From: an uncultured Eubacteriales bacterium
GTDB taxonomy: Bacteria; Bacillota; Clostridia; Oscillospirales; UBA644
Direction of reading: 5' to 3'
Assembly (NCBI GenBank): GCA_905207625.1
Contig: CAJLLT010000009.1
Coordinates: 9,748 to 73,747, forward strand
Length of the DNA stretch: 64,000 nt
Below the pieces are notes generated by a model. It worked only from the letters and a program-made list of their open reading frames with translations, made no database searches and was not told the origin of the DNA. Position 1 is the stretch's first letter. Each line of letters starts with the position of its first letter. Shown in pieces: positions 37,292-46,224 of the stretch. The translations under genes were made by a program, and so were the position numbers.

Positions 37292-38289
37292 TTTGCGGCG
37301 TTATTCTCGTGGCTCTCGCGGTAGGTGTCTTTTTTGTAATAGATGTACTTAACGATGCCCGGGGAAACGGCGGAAAAGGTGAGGTCTCCAGTTTTGTTAT
37401 CGAGAAAGGGGACGGTGCGGCAAAGGTCTGCCAGACTCTGGCTCAGGCGGGAGCTGTGAAGTATCCCGGGGTCTTCAGGCTTTATCTGAAAATGTCCGGA
37501 GCTTCTTCAAAGCTTCAGGTCGGGGAGTTCGAAATTGAAAAGGGCTCCGGTTACGACGCTATAATTTCCCTTATAACCACGACTCAGGTCCGTCACGAGA
37601 CCGTCAGGGTCCGTTTTACCGAAGGGTGGACCGTGGAACAGTTTGTCGATGCTCTTGTAAAAGCAGGTGTCGGATCTGAAGACCGGTATCGGCAGGTGCT
37701 CAATGGCTGGGATTTCGGCTATGATTATATACCCGAGGCCGGGACGGAAAACCGCATGGAGGGCTTCCTCTATCCCGACACCTATGAGTTCTACGTTGAC
37801 GCAAAGGAAGAGGACGTTATCCGTAAACTTGTCAATGCCTTTGACTCAAAGATGCGTTCTGCCGGCGTATTCGATGCCGTTAAGGAAAAGGGACTGGACT
37901 TTTATGATACCCTGATACTTGCCTCCATTGTGGAAAAAGAGGGGCAGCTTGCGGAGGAACAGCCCATTATCGCTTCCGTTTTTATGAACAGACTTAAAAT
38001 CAATATGAAACTTCAGAGCTGTGCCACTGTGAACTATGTCCTTGAGGAGAAGCATTTTATTCTGACCTATGAAGATATGGCGACAGAGAGTCCGTACAAT
38101 ACTTATCTTTACTCCGGGCTTACACCGACTCCGATCTCCAACCCGACCGCGACCACGATGCTTGCCGCGATAAATCCCGCGGATACGGATTATCTGTATT
38201 TCCTGTCGAAAAACGACGGGACAGGCAGCAGTGCCTTTGCCCGCACCCTGGCGGAACACAATAAAAACATTCAGAAATACCTGAAATAA
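37237..38289 (+). CDS. mltG: Endolytic transglycosylase MltG (YceG-like)
   Basis: 350 aa: a Lys/Arg-rich cytoplasmic tail, one TM helix (residues about 17-37), a LysM-like or small beta domain, then the YceG domain with MEGFLYPDTYEF, the catalytic Glu in ASIVEKEGQ, NYVLEEKHF and PYNTYLYSGLTPTPISNP. It cleaves nascent glycan strands to end synthesis. GGAGA precedes the ATG. The gene after it is the trmR-like methyltransferase, the order found in Bacillus (yrrL-yrrM). Confidence 0.95.
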   Translation: MASKKRRKKTAKKVAKLVICGVILVALAVGVFFVIDVLNDARGNGGKGEVSSFVIEKGDGAAKVCQTLAQAGAVKYPGVFRLYLKMSGASSKLQVGEFEIEKGSGYDAIISLITTTQVRHETVRVRFTEGWTVEQFVDALVKAGVGSEDRYRQVLNGWDFGYDYIPEAGTENRMEGFLYPDTYEFYVDAKEEDVIRKLVNAFDSKMRSAGVFDAVKEKGLDFYDTLILASIVEKEGQLAEEQPIIASVFMNRLKINMKLQSCATVNYVLEEKHFILTYEDMATESPYNTYLYSGLTPTPISNPTATTMLAAINPADTDYLYFLSKNDGTGSSAFARTLAEHNKNIQKYLK

Positions 38290-38302
38290 AACCGGAGGAC
38301 AA

Positions 38303-38944
38303 GTGGAAAAGGACGGACTCGTTTTCGGGCATATAACCGAATATCTTCATTCTGTCCGGCGCCAGCGCACCGGAGAGCTGGGAAAACTCGAAAGGGAAAG
38401 CCGGCTTGCGGGACTGCCCGTTTCCGATCCGGAGACCTCTGATCTTCTTGAGATACTGTGTCTTTTGCGGAAACCGGGGAGGATACTGGAAATAGGTACC
38501 TGCGTAGGGTTTTCGGCGCTGCTGATGGAAAGCGTCTGCCCTGATGCGGAAATAATCACACTTGAACGTAACCCCGCAATGATTGCGCCTGCCAGGGAAA
38601 ATTTCAAGCGTTTTTCCTCCGGGGTAAAAATGATCGAGGGGGATGCGGTTCAGATTCTTCCCGCTATGGATCCGTCCTTCGACCTGATATACATAGATGC
38701 TGCCAAGGGGCAGTATCCGGTCTTCCTTGAACAGGCACTGAGACTTCTTTCTCCTGAAGGGGTCATTATCTGTGACAATGTGCTTTTCAACGGTATGGTG
38801 GCAACCGGAAAGCCTGACAGACACAGGAACAAGACAATCGTTGTCCGGCTGGGGGAATTTCTCGACCGGCTGGAGAGGGAGGAAAGCCTCAAGACGGTTA
38901 TTCTTCCCATAAGTGATGGGGTCACCGTGTCCGTGCGTGTGTAA
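38303..38944 (+). CDS. TrmR/YrrM-like O-methyltransferase
   Basis: 213 aa, class I SAM-dependent methyltransferase of the COMT-like family. Motif I is LEIGTCVGFSALLM, motif II IITLERNP, and the metal-site region DLIYIDAAKGQYP followed by ICDNVLF. Bacillus TrmR methylates 5-hydroxyuridine in tRNA, and its gene also follows the mltG homolog, so that is the best guess. The start is GTG with GGAGGAC upstream. Confidence 0.85.
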   Translation: MEKDGLVFGHITEYLHSVRRQRTGELGKLERESRLAGLPVSDPETSDLLEILCLLRKPGRILEIGTCVGFSALLMESVCPDAEIITLERNPAMIAPARENFKRFSSGVKMIEGDAVQILPAMDPSFDLIYIDAAKGQYPVFLEQALRLLSPEGVIICDNVLFNGMVATGKPDRHRNKTIVVRLGEFLDRLEREESLKTVILPISDGVTVSVRV

Positions 38945-38969
38945 ACCCGTCCGTTATATGCGATCTGCC

Positions 38970-38997
38970 GAAACGCTCCTCCGGAGCGTTTCTTTTT
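38970..38997 (+). terminator. Terminator of the DJ-1 to methyltransferase operon
   Basis: GAAACGCTCC and GGAGCGTTTC, 10-bp stem with TCC loop, then TTTTT. Confidence 0.95.
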
Positions 38998-39073
38998 GCG
39001 TCCGGCATATAATGGGTTATGAATGGTACGGCTTTTACCATAAAAAAAGGCTTCTTTTGTCACATTTAAGTCA

Positions 39074-39102
39074 TTGAATTTATTCCGTTTTTATGGTAGA
39101 AT
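39074..39102 (+). promoter_or_regulatory. Promoter of the PEP carboxykinase gene
   Basis: TTGAAT, 17 bp, TAGAAT; a 60-nt leader follows with AAGGGGTG before the ATG. Confidence 0.75.
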
Positions 39103-39164
39103 CTATACTGAGGAAAATCGGGTCTGCCATAAGGCGGTATCGAATAATGTAAAGGGGTGTTTTT

Positions 39165-40931
39165 ATGACTAACAATAAGTTCGTCCTTGACTGGATCGAC
39201 GAACAGGTCAAACTCTGCAAACCTGATAAAGTCGTCTGGATAGACGGTAGTAATGAACAGCGTGACGCTCTCCGTGCCGAGGCTTGCGCCACCGGAGAGA
39301 TAATCAAGCTCAATCAGGAGAAGCTTCCCGGATGCTATCTTCACAGAACTGCGGTCAACGACGTTGCCCGTGTCGAAGGCAGAACCTTCATTTGCACCAA
39401 GACCAAGGAAGAGGCAGGTAATACAAACAACTGGTGCGATCCTGATGAGATGCATGCAAAACTCAACGCTCTCTATGACGGCTCCATGATCGGCAAGACC
39501 ATGTACGTCATTCCTTATTCCATGGGAATTGTCGGCTCTCCTTTCGCCAAGATCGGTTTTGAGCTGACCGACTCCATATATGTCGTTCTGAACATGATAA
39601 TCATGACCAGAGTCGGAACCAAAGTCGTTGAGGCTCTCGGTGACAGCAGCGATTTTGTCAAAGGACTTCACGCAAAGAAGGATCTTGACGAAGAAAACAG
39701 ATATATCGTTCAGTTCCCCCAGGAGAACTCTATCTGCTCCGTCAACTCCGGTTACGGCGGGAACGTTCTTCTCGGTAAGAAGTGCTTTGCTCTGCGTATA
39801 GCTTCCTATCTTGCCAATAAGGAAGGCTGGATGGCTGAACATATGCTTATTCTCGGCCTTGAGAATCCCCAGGGAGAGATTCACTACATATGTGCGGCGT
39901 TCCCCTCTGCCTGCGGCAAGACCAACCTTGCGATGCTCATTCCCCCTGAAATATTCAAGAAACAGGGTTACAAAGTATGGTGCGTAGGTGATGATATTTC
40001 CTGGTTGCGTATCGGACCCGACGGCCGTCTGTGGGCTATAAACCCCGAGAACGGTTTCTTCGGTGTTGCTCCCGGCACCAACCTCAAGTCCAATCCCAAT
40101 GCGCTTCATACCACTGAAAAAGAGACCATCTTCACCAATGTCGTCCAGAATCTCGATGACGATACCGTGTGGTGGGAAGGACTCGACAAGAATCCGCCCA
40201 AGAATGCTCTCAACTGGAAGGGCGAGAAGTGGGACTGCACAGACGGAAGCAAGGGTGCACATCCCAACTCCAGATTTACCGCAATGGCTACCAACTGCCC
40301 CTGCCTGTCCAAGGAGTTCAACAACCCCAACGGTGTTCCGATAGACGCTATCGTCTTCGGCGGCAGACGTGCAAAGACCGCACCTCTGGTATATCAGAGC
40401 TTTGACTGGAACCACGGTGTGTTTGTCGGTTCCGCAATGGCCTCCGAGACCACCGCTGCGGCTTCCGGAGCTGTCGGTGTGGTTCGCCGTGATCCTATGG
40501 CTATGCTGCCCTTTGCCGGTTACAATATGGGCGACTACTGGGCTCACTGGATCGATATGGGCAAGAAGATCCCCAATCCTCCGAAGATCTTCCACGTCAA
40601 CTGGTTCAGAACTGATGACGAAGGTCATTTCATCTGGCCCGGATTCGGCGACAATATGCGTGTCCTTCTCTGGATACTTGACCGTTGCGCCGGAAAGGCA
40701 GATGCCGTTGAAAGCCCGATAGGCTACCTGCCCAAGGCTGAGGATATCAATATTGAAGGACTTGAGAGTGAGGGTATCACTCTTGACGTTGTCAAGGGCC
40801 TGCTGTCCGTTGACAAGCAGCTGTGGAAAGAAGATGCCGCAGGTGTCCGTGAGTTTTACGACAAGGTCGGAAGCCACGTTCCCGCGGAACTTGAAGCTCA
40901 GCTTGCAGCCCTCAACGAAAGACTTAAGTAA
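39165..40931 (+). CDS. pckG: Phosphoenolpyruvate carboxykinase (GTP)
   Basis: 588 aa, the GTP-dependent type. The P-loop/kinase-1a motif is AAFPSACGKTNLAML, unlike the ATP-type enzyme. Other signatures are DGSNEQRDAL, SMGIVGSP, and NWFRTDDEGHFIWPGFGDNM. It interconverts oxaloacetate and PEP; in fermenters it often works in the carboxylating direction. Like nifJ it has strongly biased codon use, indicating high expression. Confidence 0.97.
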   Translation: MTNNKFVLDWIDEQVKLCKPDKVVWIDGSNEQRDALRAEACATGEIIKLNQEKLPGCYLHRTAVNDVARVEGRTFICTKTKEEAGNTNNWCDPDEMHAKLNALYDGSMIGKTMYVIPYSMGIVGSPFAKIGFELTDSIYVVLNMIIMTRVGTKVVEALGDSSDFVKGLHAKKDLDEENRYIVQFPQENSICSVNSGYGGNVLLGKKCFALRIASYLANKEGWMAEHMLILGLENPQGEIHYICAAFPSACGKTNLAMLIPPEIFKKQGYKVWCVGDDISWLRIGPDGRLWAINPENGFFGVAPGTNLKSNPNALHTTEKETIFTNVVQNLDDDTVWWEGLDKNPPKNALNWKGEKWDCTDGSKGAHPNSRFTAMATNCPCLSKEFNNPNGVPIDAIVFGGRRAKTAPLVYQSFDWNHGVFVGSAMASETTAAASGAVGVVRRDPMAMLPFAGYNMGDYWAHWIDMGKKIPNPPKIFHVNWFRTDDEGHFIWPGFGDNMRVLLWILDRCAGKADAVESPIGYLPKAEDINIEGLESEGITLDVVKGLLSVDKQLWKEDAAGVREFYDKVGSHVPAELEAQLAALNERLK

Positions 40932-40941
40932 GACCGAATAC

Positions 40942-40965
40942 AGAGGGGCTTTATGCCCCTCTTTT
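40942..40965 (+). terminator. Terminator of pckG
   Basis: AGAGGGGC and GCCCCTCT, 8-bp stem, then TTTC. Confidence 0.85.
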
Positions 40966-40981
40966 CTATTGTGAGGAAAGA

Positions 40982-41614
40982 ATGGATCTTAACGGAATCA
41001 AAGCCAATTTTCTCGGCGACAGTATAACTGCCGGTTACGGAATGCCCATAACCGATAAAGATAAGATATATCTGAATGTACTCAAAAGGGAATGCGGACT
41101 TGCCGAAGCCCGTAATTACGGTGTGAGCGGTTCCAGAATCGCTCCTCAGCCCGATGATGACAATTCTTATGTGGAACGGTATCAGTCCATGGACGATGAC
41201 GCCGATCTTGTGGTTGTTTTCGGCGGAACAAATGACTACGGTCACGGGACGGCGCCCATAGGAACATTCGACGACCGTACGCCTGTTTCCTTTTACGGTT
41301 CTCTGCATACTCTTTTTTCCGGTCTGATAGAGAAATATCCGAAGGCTGAGATAGTGGTCATGACACCGCTTCACCGGGAAACGGAAGCCGAACCCAGCGC
41401 AAACAGCGGACTGGTTCTGCGGGACTACTGCGAAATGATAAAACAGGTCGCGGAGTATTACGCAATACCGGTACTCGATTTGTTTGCGACTTCTCTTATA
41501 CAGCCTGTAAATCCCGTGCAGAGGGAAAGATTCTGCCCGGACGGTCTTCATCCCAATCAGGAGGGACAGCGCCACATCGCTTCCAGGCTCAGGGGATTCC
41601 TGCAGACACTCTGA
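40982..41614 (+). CDS. SGNH/GDSL-family hydrolase
   Basis: 210 aa with no signal peptide. Block I is LGDSITAGYGM with the nucleophilic Ser; block III is GGTNDYG; block V is DGLHPNQEG with the catalytic Asp and His. The enzyme is probably an esterase acting on acetylated carbohydrates or lipids; substrate unknown. It follows the pckG terminator by about 15 bp, so it may be expressed by read-through. Confidence 0.9.
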   Translation: MDLNGIKANFLGDSITAGYGMPITDKDKIYLNVLKRECGLAEARNYGVSGSRIAPQPDDDNSYVERYQSMDDDADLVVVFGGTNDYGHGTAPIGTFDDRTPVSFYGSLHTLFSGLIEKYPKAEIVVMTPLHRETEAEPSANSGLVLRDYCEMIKQVAEYYAIPVLDLFATSLIQPVNPVQRERFCPDGLHPNQEGQRHIASRLRGFLQTL

Positions 41615-41634
41615 CCGTTATATTTTGAATAAAA

Positions 41635-41676
41635 CACCCTGTAATACGGAAAATACGTATTATGGGGTGATTTTTC
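41635..41676 (+). promoter_or_regulatory. Hairpin directly before DUF421, containing its RBS
   Basis: CACCCTGTAATACG (41635-41648) and CGTATTATGGGGTG (41656-41669) can form 14 pairs including two wobbles around a 7-nt loop, then ATTTTTC and ATG. The 3' arm holds the Shine-Dalgarno GGGGTGA. It can act as a terminator for the SGNH gene or hide the RBS of the DUF421 gene; the sequence does not decide. Confidence 0.55.
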
Positions 41677-42312
41677 ATGCTTACAGTGCTGATCAGAACA
41701 GCGATATTTTATTTTCTGACAATGCTTGCAATGCGTTTTATGGGAAAACGTCAGATAGGGGAGCTTGAACCGGCGGAGCTTGTCGTGACTATTATTATCT
41801 CCGAACTCGCGACAATTCCCATTCAGGATCCCGCATCACCGCTGATTAATTCCGTCATTGCTATATTTGCCCTTGCGTCAATGGAAATACTGATTTCCGC
41901 AATTTCAATGAAAAGCAATTTTTTTCGCACGGTCATGTCAGGCAAATACAGTGTGATAATTGAAAACGGAAGAATAAATCAGACGAATATGCGCCGGTCG
42001 CATCTGACCCTTGACGAGCTTTTTGAAGAAATACGTCAGCACGGGGCGACGGAACTGGAACAGGTCCGGTTATGCGTAATAGAAACCAGCGGAAAAATGA
42101 GTGTTTTTCTTAAAAATCAGACCGAAAAGGGGACCTTGCCCCTGATCCTGATTGTGGACGGCAAGGCTGTGAAAGAAAATATCCTGAAAGCGGGTTTGAC
42201 CGAGAATACCGTGGAGAAAATGGCGAAGACCAGAGGATTCAACGGAGTGAAGGATGTTTTCTGCCTTGAATATCATGATGGAAAAATGAGCTGGACAGGA
42301 AAGGAGAACTGA
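41677..42312 (+). CDS. DUF421 (YetF-like) membrane protein
   Basis: 211 aa. The N-terminal 75 residues hold two to three TM helices with the family stretch MRFMGKRQIGELEPAELVV. The soluble C-terminal part (from about 85) contains the INQTNMRRSHLTLDELFEEI pattern. In Bacillus YetF-type proteins associate with spore germinant functions, but a specific role is not known. The next gene follows 1 bp later; DUF421 and DUF4363 commonly pair. Confidence 0.88.
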   Translation: MLTVLIRTAIFYFLTMLAMRFMGKRQIGELEPAELVVTIIISELATIPIQDPASPLINSVIAIFALASMEILISAISMKSNFFRTVMSGKYSVIIENGRINQTNMRRSHLTLDELFEEIRQHGATELEQVRLCVIETSGKMSVFLKNQTEKGTLPLILIVDGKAVKENILKAGLTENTVEKMAKTRGFNGVKDVFCLEYHDGKMSWTGKEN

Positions 42313-42313
42313 T

Positions 42314-42688
42314 ATGAACGGAAGGGTAGCCGCCGCAATTATAATCCTTGCAGCCGTGACGCTTGTGGGGCTTCTGGGAATGTATTATCTGAAGAATATC
42401 AGCCTGGAGCTTTGCGCTATGGTGGACGATATGAAGGAGAGCGAAGACGAAGGGGAGCTTTTACAGCTTTTTGAGCAGTTTAAAAAGGAGTATTCCCGAT
42501 ATTCCACCGCAATGACTCTTTTCGCGGACAACGGGAATATATATGATATAGATCTTTCCGTCCGGAAGGCGGAGGGGCTTATGAAAAAGGGGATAAACGA
42601 GGAACTTATCTCCGAACTTGCGAACATTGCCGGAGCGATAAATGACGTGTATCAGCGGATGCGTCCCAATTTGAAAAATATTCTGTAA
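42314..42688 (+). CDS. DUF4363-like small membrane-anchored protein
   Basis: 124 aa: one N-terminal TM helix (residues about 6-27), then an all-helical outside domain rich in Glu and Lys, ending RMRPNLKNIL. Length, architecture and position after DUF421 fit DUF4363. Function is unknown; the pair probably acts together. Confidence 0.7.
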   Translation: MNGRVAAAIIILAAVTLVGLLGMYYLKNISLELCAMVDDMKESEDEGELLQLFEQFKKEYSRYSTAMTLFADNGNIYDIDLSVRKAEGLMKKGINEELISELANIAGAINDVYQRMRPNLKNIL

Positions 42689-42703
42689 GTTTTTGGTATA
42701 CTC

Positions 42704-42732
42704 TTGATTTTTCCTGAAAAATAGTGTATAAT
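42704..42732 (+). promoter_or_regulatory. Promoter of galK
   Basis: TTGATT, 17 bp, TATAAT, about 65 nt before the likely start codon. Confidence 0.85.
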
Positions 42733-42802
42733 AGACATAACTACGCAAAGTATAGATGCAGTTTTTGTGCTGCGGGCTTTTGACGAAAGGTTGGTCACTA
42801 TT

Positions 42803-44002
42803 TTGGATCTTGAAGTTATTATCGCTAAGTTTTTACAGCTTTACGGGGGAACCGATGAAGATATCCGCGTATTCTCCTCTCCCGGAAGAGTCAATCTTAT
42901 CGGTGAGCATACCGACTATAACGGCGGTTTTGTTTTCCCTGCTGCTCTTTTGCAGAACTCCACCGTTGTTGTAAGAAAGACCGACAGCGGCAAAATCAGG
43001 CTTGCGGCCACCGATATCGAAGACCGTGTTGAACTTGATATAAACGATCTTGATTCCTACAGGAATCTTCATTGGGGAAATTATCAGGCGGGTGTTGCCT
43101 ATGTCCTCAGCAAGGAGGGCTATGACATCTGCTCCTGTGACGTTCTGTATTCCGATACCGTTCCTTTCGGCGCCGGGCTTTCCAGCTCCGCTGCCATAGA
43201 GGTCGTTATGGCGCTGATGCTTGCGACTTTTTCCAATGAGAAAAAGGGTATTACCGAGCCTGTGGATATGATAGAAATGGCTAAGCTTGCCCAGAAAGCC
43301 GAGAGAGAATACTGCGGTGTCAACTGCGGTATAATGGATCAGTTTGCGAGCGCCATGGGTCGTAAGGGGCATGCTATTTTCCTGGATTGCAAGGATCTCA
43401 GCTTCAAATATGTTCCCCTTGATATGAAGGGCTATAAAATAGTCATTGGTAATACCAAAAAGAAAAGAAGTCTTGCGGATTCAAAGTACAACGAACGCCG
43501 CAGCCAGTGCGAAGCCGCTCTGGAGCAGCTGAAGGTCGCTATCCCCGAGGCTACTTGTCTGCGTGATGTGACCGTGGAACAGTTTGAAGAGAGTAAGCTT
43601 CTTATTTCCGATGAAACAAACCGTATCCGTGCGGAGCATGTTGTATATGAATGTGACCGTGTGCTGAAATCGGTGGAAGCTCTCAACAACGGCGATCTTC
43701 TCGCTTTCGGTCAGCTTATGACGGCTTCTCATATTTCTCTGCGGGATCTTTATGAGGTCACGGGCTTTAACCTTGACGTAATGGTAGAGGAGAGTCTGAA
43801 GATAGACGGATGCATAGGTTCAAGAATGACCGGGGCCGGTTTCGGCGGCTGTACGGTGAGCCTTGTTGCCGAGGACTCCGTTGAGCATTTTATCGAAGCT
43901 GTGGGTAAGAATTATATCGAACGTACCGGACTTGTCCCCGAGTTTTATGTGTCTGAGGCGGGGGACGGCGGACGTGAGATCCCTTATGGAAAATCCGAGT
44001 AA
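42803..44002 (+). CDS. galK: Galactokinase
   Basis: About 399 aa. GHMP kinase signatures are SPGRVNLIGEHTDYNGG, then the glycine-rich FGAGLSSSAAIEV, and MTGAGFGGCTVSLV at the C-terminus. It phosphorylates galactose at C1. No ATG precedes the conserved region. I chose TTG 42803 (GAAAGG about 12 nt upstream); a GTG at 42767 in the same frame has no RBS. It stands without galE/galT neighbours, so pathway genes must lie elsewhere. Confidence 0.93.
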   Translation: MDLEVIIAKFLQLYGGTDEDIRVFSSPGRVNLIGEHTDYNGGFVFPAALLQNSTVVVRKTDSGKIRLAATDIEDRVELDINDLDSYRNLHWGNYQAGVAYVLSKEGYDICSCDVLYSDTVPFGAGLSSSAAIEVVMALMLATFSNEKKGITEPVDMIEMAKLAQKAEREYCGVNCGIMDQFASAMGRKGHAIFLDCKDLSFKYVPLDMKGYKIVIGNTKKKRSLADSKYNERRSQCEAALEQLKVAIPEATCLRDVTVEQFEESKLLISDETNRIRAEHVVYECDRVLKSVEALNNGDLLAFGQLMTASHISLRDLYEVTGFNLDVMVEESLKIDGCIGSRMTGAGFGGCTVSLVAEDSVEHFIEAVGKNYIERTGLVPEFYVSEAGDGGREIPYGKSE

Positions 44003-44030
44003 ACTAAATCTTAAAAAAATCGTAAATCTA

Positions 44031-44058
44031 TTGACATTCAGTATATTTATGGTATAAT
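44031..44058 (+). promoter_or_regulatory. Promoter of the DUF177-rpmF genes
   Basis: TTGACA, 16 bp, TATAAT. Confidence 0.85.
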
Positions 44059-44096
44059 AATAAAACGTGTGACGTTGTTTGAAAGGCGGTTTCGTG

Positions 44097-44537
44097 ATGC
44101 TGATTGATATTTCATCAGTAAAAAAAGAGACAGGCTCTTCAATGCAGATATCGGAGAAACTCGATCTGACCGATTATGACCCCGCGTTCAGTGAGGTCTC
44201 GGTGGAGGGCAAGATCAGGAATATTGCCGGAGTTCTCACCTTCAAGGCCGAAATGAAAGGGCGTTACGACTCTGTCTGTGACAGGTGTCTTGCTCCCGCT
44301 CAGGTTGACCTTACCGCGCATGTTGACACTATTTTTGACGGAGACTGCGCGAAGGACGATTCTGTTACATTTGAAAACGGCAAGATAGATATTTCCAAGA
44401 CCGTTTACGATGCGTTGGCACTTGAACTTCCCATAAGGATCCTGTGTTCCGAGGATTGTAAGGGAATATGTCCCGGGTGCGGTGCCGACCTCAATCATGA
44501 GGAGTGCCGGTGCCATAAAGACGGCGAAACCCAATAA
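44097..44537 (+). CDS. DUF177 (YceD-like) protein
   Basis: 146 aa. Signature Cys pairs lie in DSVCDRCLAPA and at the C-terminus, CSEDCKGICPGCGADLN-EECRC. It is found next to rpmF in most bacteria and is linked to rRNA or ribosome assembly; exact role is unclear. The start at 44097 follows AAAGGCGG. It shares an operon with rpmF 53 bp downstream. Confidence 0.92.
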   Translation: MLIDISSVKKETGSSMQISEKLDLTDYDPAFSEVSVEGKIRNIAGVLTFKAEMKGRYDSVCDRCLAPAQVDLTAHVDTIFDGDCAKDDSVTFENGKIDISKTVYDALALELPIRILCSEDCKGICPGCGADLNHEECRCHKDGETQ

Positions 44538-44590
44538 GCGTGATTTCAATTTTGAAATACAAGTTTTGTTAATATAGGAGGGTGCTTAAA

Positions 44591-44788
44591 ATGATAGCTC
44601 CGAAAAGAAGAATTTCCAAACAGAGAAAACACAAGAGACGTTCCAGCGTCTGGAAGCTTGATATGCCCGGAATGGTAGTATGCTCTCACTGCGGCGAGTA
44701 TCACCTTGCTCACAGAGTTTGCGCTCATTGCGGCTACTATGACGGTAAGCAGGTCATAAAGGTCAAGGCTGACGAGAAAAACGCGTAA
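44591..44788 (+). CDS. rpmF: Ribosomal protein bL32
   Basis: 65 aa. The basic N-terminus [15 protein letters not shown] and the zinc-binding pairs CSHCGEYHL and CAHCGYY are typical of the Cys-containing (zinc-bearing) bL32 form. AGGAGG precedes the ATG. The next 120 bp before the DUF512 gene hold no clear promoter. Confidence 0.95.
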   Translation: MIAPKRRISKQRKHKRRSSVWKLDMPGMVVCSHCGEYHLAHRVCAHCGYYDGKQVIKVKADEKNA

Positions 44789-44908
44789 GTTGACTTTTTA
44801 GCTTTACATACGCACACAAGGAGAAACAGACGGGAGAATCGCTGTATTTCGATATATCGGTTCTGCTGTCTATTTGTGTTTATTGAGTAAATCGGGGTAG
44901 GTGCGACA

Positions 44909-46204
44909 ATGGCTGTAGTAAAGTCCGTATCTCCGGGCAGTCCCTTTGCGAAGGATATTCTGCCGGGAGATCTCCTTGTTTCTGTGAACGGACATGAAAT
45001 ACACGATCTCCTCGACTATATGTATTATTCGGTCTCCGAACGCGTAAACATTACTGTTGAGAGAAACGGCAGACGTCTTTCCTTTACCCATACTACCGAT
45101 TTCGCGGATCCCGGTGTGGAATACGATACTTATCTTATGGATAAGCAGCGTCACTGTGCAAATAAATGCATTTTCTGCTTTATAGATCAGCTGCCGAAGA
45201 ATATGCGTCCGACGATGTATTTCAAGGACGACGACTTCCGCCTGTCCCTGCTGTACGGTAACTATGTGACTCTGACGAACGCTACTGATGCGGATATACA
45301 GCGTATTATAGATCTCAGAGTTTCTCCGCTGAATATTTCTGTACATACCACCGATCCCGAGCTGAGGGTAAGGATGCTTGCAAATCCGAGGGCGGGGAAG
45401 ATATTGACAATACTCCGTCAGTTTGCGGATGCCGGCATAGATATGAGGTGTCAGATAGTCCTTTGCAAAGGTTTCAATGACGGTCAGGCACTTCAGAAGA
45501 CCATGTCGGATCTTAAAGATCTGTATCCCGCAGTTTCAAGTGTTTCCGTGGTTCCTTTCGGTTGCTCCGACTACAGGCAGGGGCTGTGCCATATTGACCC
45601 CTTTACCGCGGAAGAATGCGCCGCCGTTCTTGAACAGATAAATACCTTCGGCGACGGTTGCGTCCGGGATCTCGGTACAAGGCTGATATATCCCGCTGAT
45701 GAGTTCTATATTAAAGCGGGTATCCATGTGCCCGAAGAGGCGTTTTACGAGGAATTTGAGCAGATTGAAAACGGTGTCGGAATGCTTTCCAGTTTTATTT
45801 CCGAGTTTCTTCAGAGACTGGATCAGATTGCACCCGATCCGTCTCCGAAAAGCGTATCCGTGATTTCCGGAATGACTATGCAGGCCACGTTGCCTCTGCT
45901 TATGGATAAGCTGAGAGACAAACTCACGGGACTTGATTTCCGCTTGCATTTTATCAAAAATAATTTTTTCGGATCAAATATTACCGTTACCGGACTCATT
46001 ACCGCAACGGATATAATAGATCAGCTGAAAAAAGTTCCCCATGCCGATACCCTGGTTTTGCCGTCGGTAATGCTCAGGGATGATAAATTTCTTGACGATA
46101 TATCGGTGTCCGATGTGGAAAAAGCCCTCGGAGTAGAAATCAAAGTTATAGGCTGCTCCGGTTTTGAAACCGTGGATGCCTTTGCTCAGATAGTTAAAGA
46201 GTAG
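44909..46204 (+). CDS. DUF512-family radical-SAM-like protein
   Basis: 431 aa. An N-terminal PDZ-like domain (residues about 1-60, SPGSPFAKDILPGDLLVSVNG) is followed by a Fe-S motif CANKCIFCF and a TIM-barrel-like body with the DUF512 C-terminal region (IKNNFFGSNITVTGLITATDI). Reaction unknown. It sits directly before der and plsY, the order seen in many Firmicutes. Confidence 0.9.
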   Translation: MAVVKSVSPGSPFAKDILPGDLLVSVNGHEIHDLLDYMYYSVSERVNITVERNGRRLSFTHTTDFADPGVEYDTYLMDKQRHCANKCIFCFIDQLPKNMRPTMYFKDDDFRLSLLYGNYVTLTNATDADIQRIIDLRVSPLNISVHTTDPELRVRMLANPRAGKILTILRQFADAGIDMRCQIVLCKGFNDGQALQKTMSDLKDLYPAVSSVSVVPFGCSDYRQGLCHIDPFTAEECAAVLEQINTFGDGCVRDLGTRLIYPADEFYIKAGIHVPEEAFYEEFEQIENGVGMLSSFISEFLQRLDQIAPDPSPKSVSVISGMTMQATLPLLMDKLRDKLTGLDFRLHFIKNNFFGSNITVTGLITATDIIDQLKKVPHADTLVLPSVMLRDDKFLDDISVSDVEKALGVEIKVIGCSGFETVDAFAQIVKE

Positions 46205-46224
46205 TCAGCAGAAAGGAGTATTTC

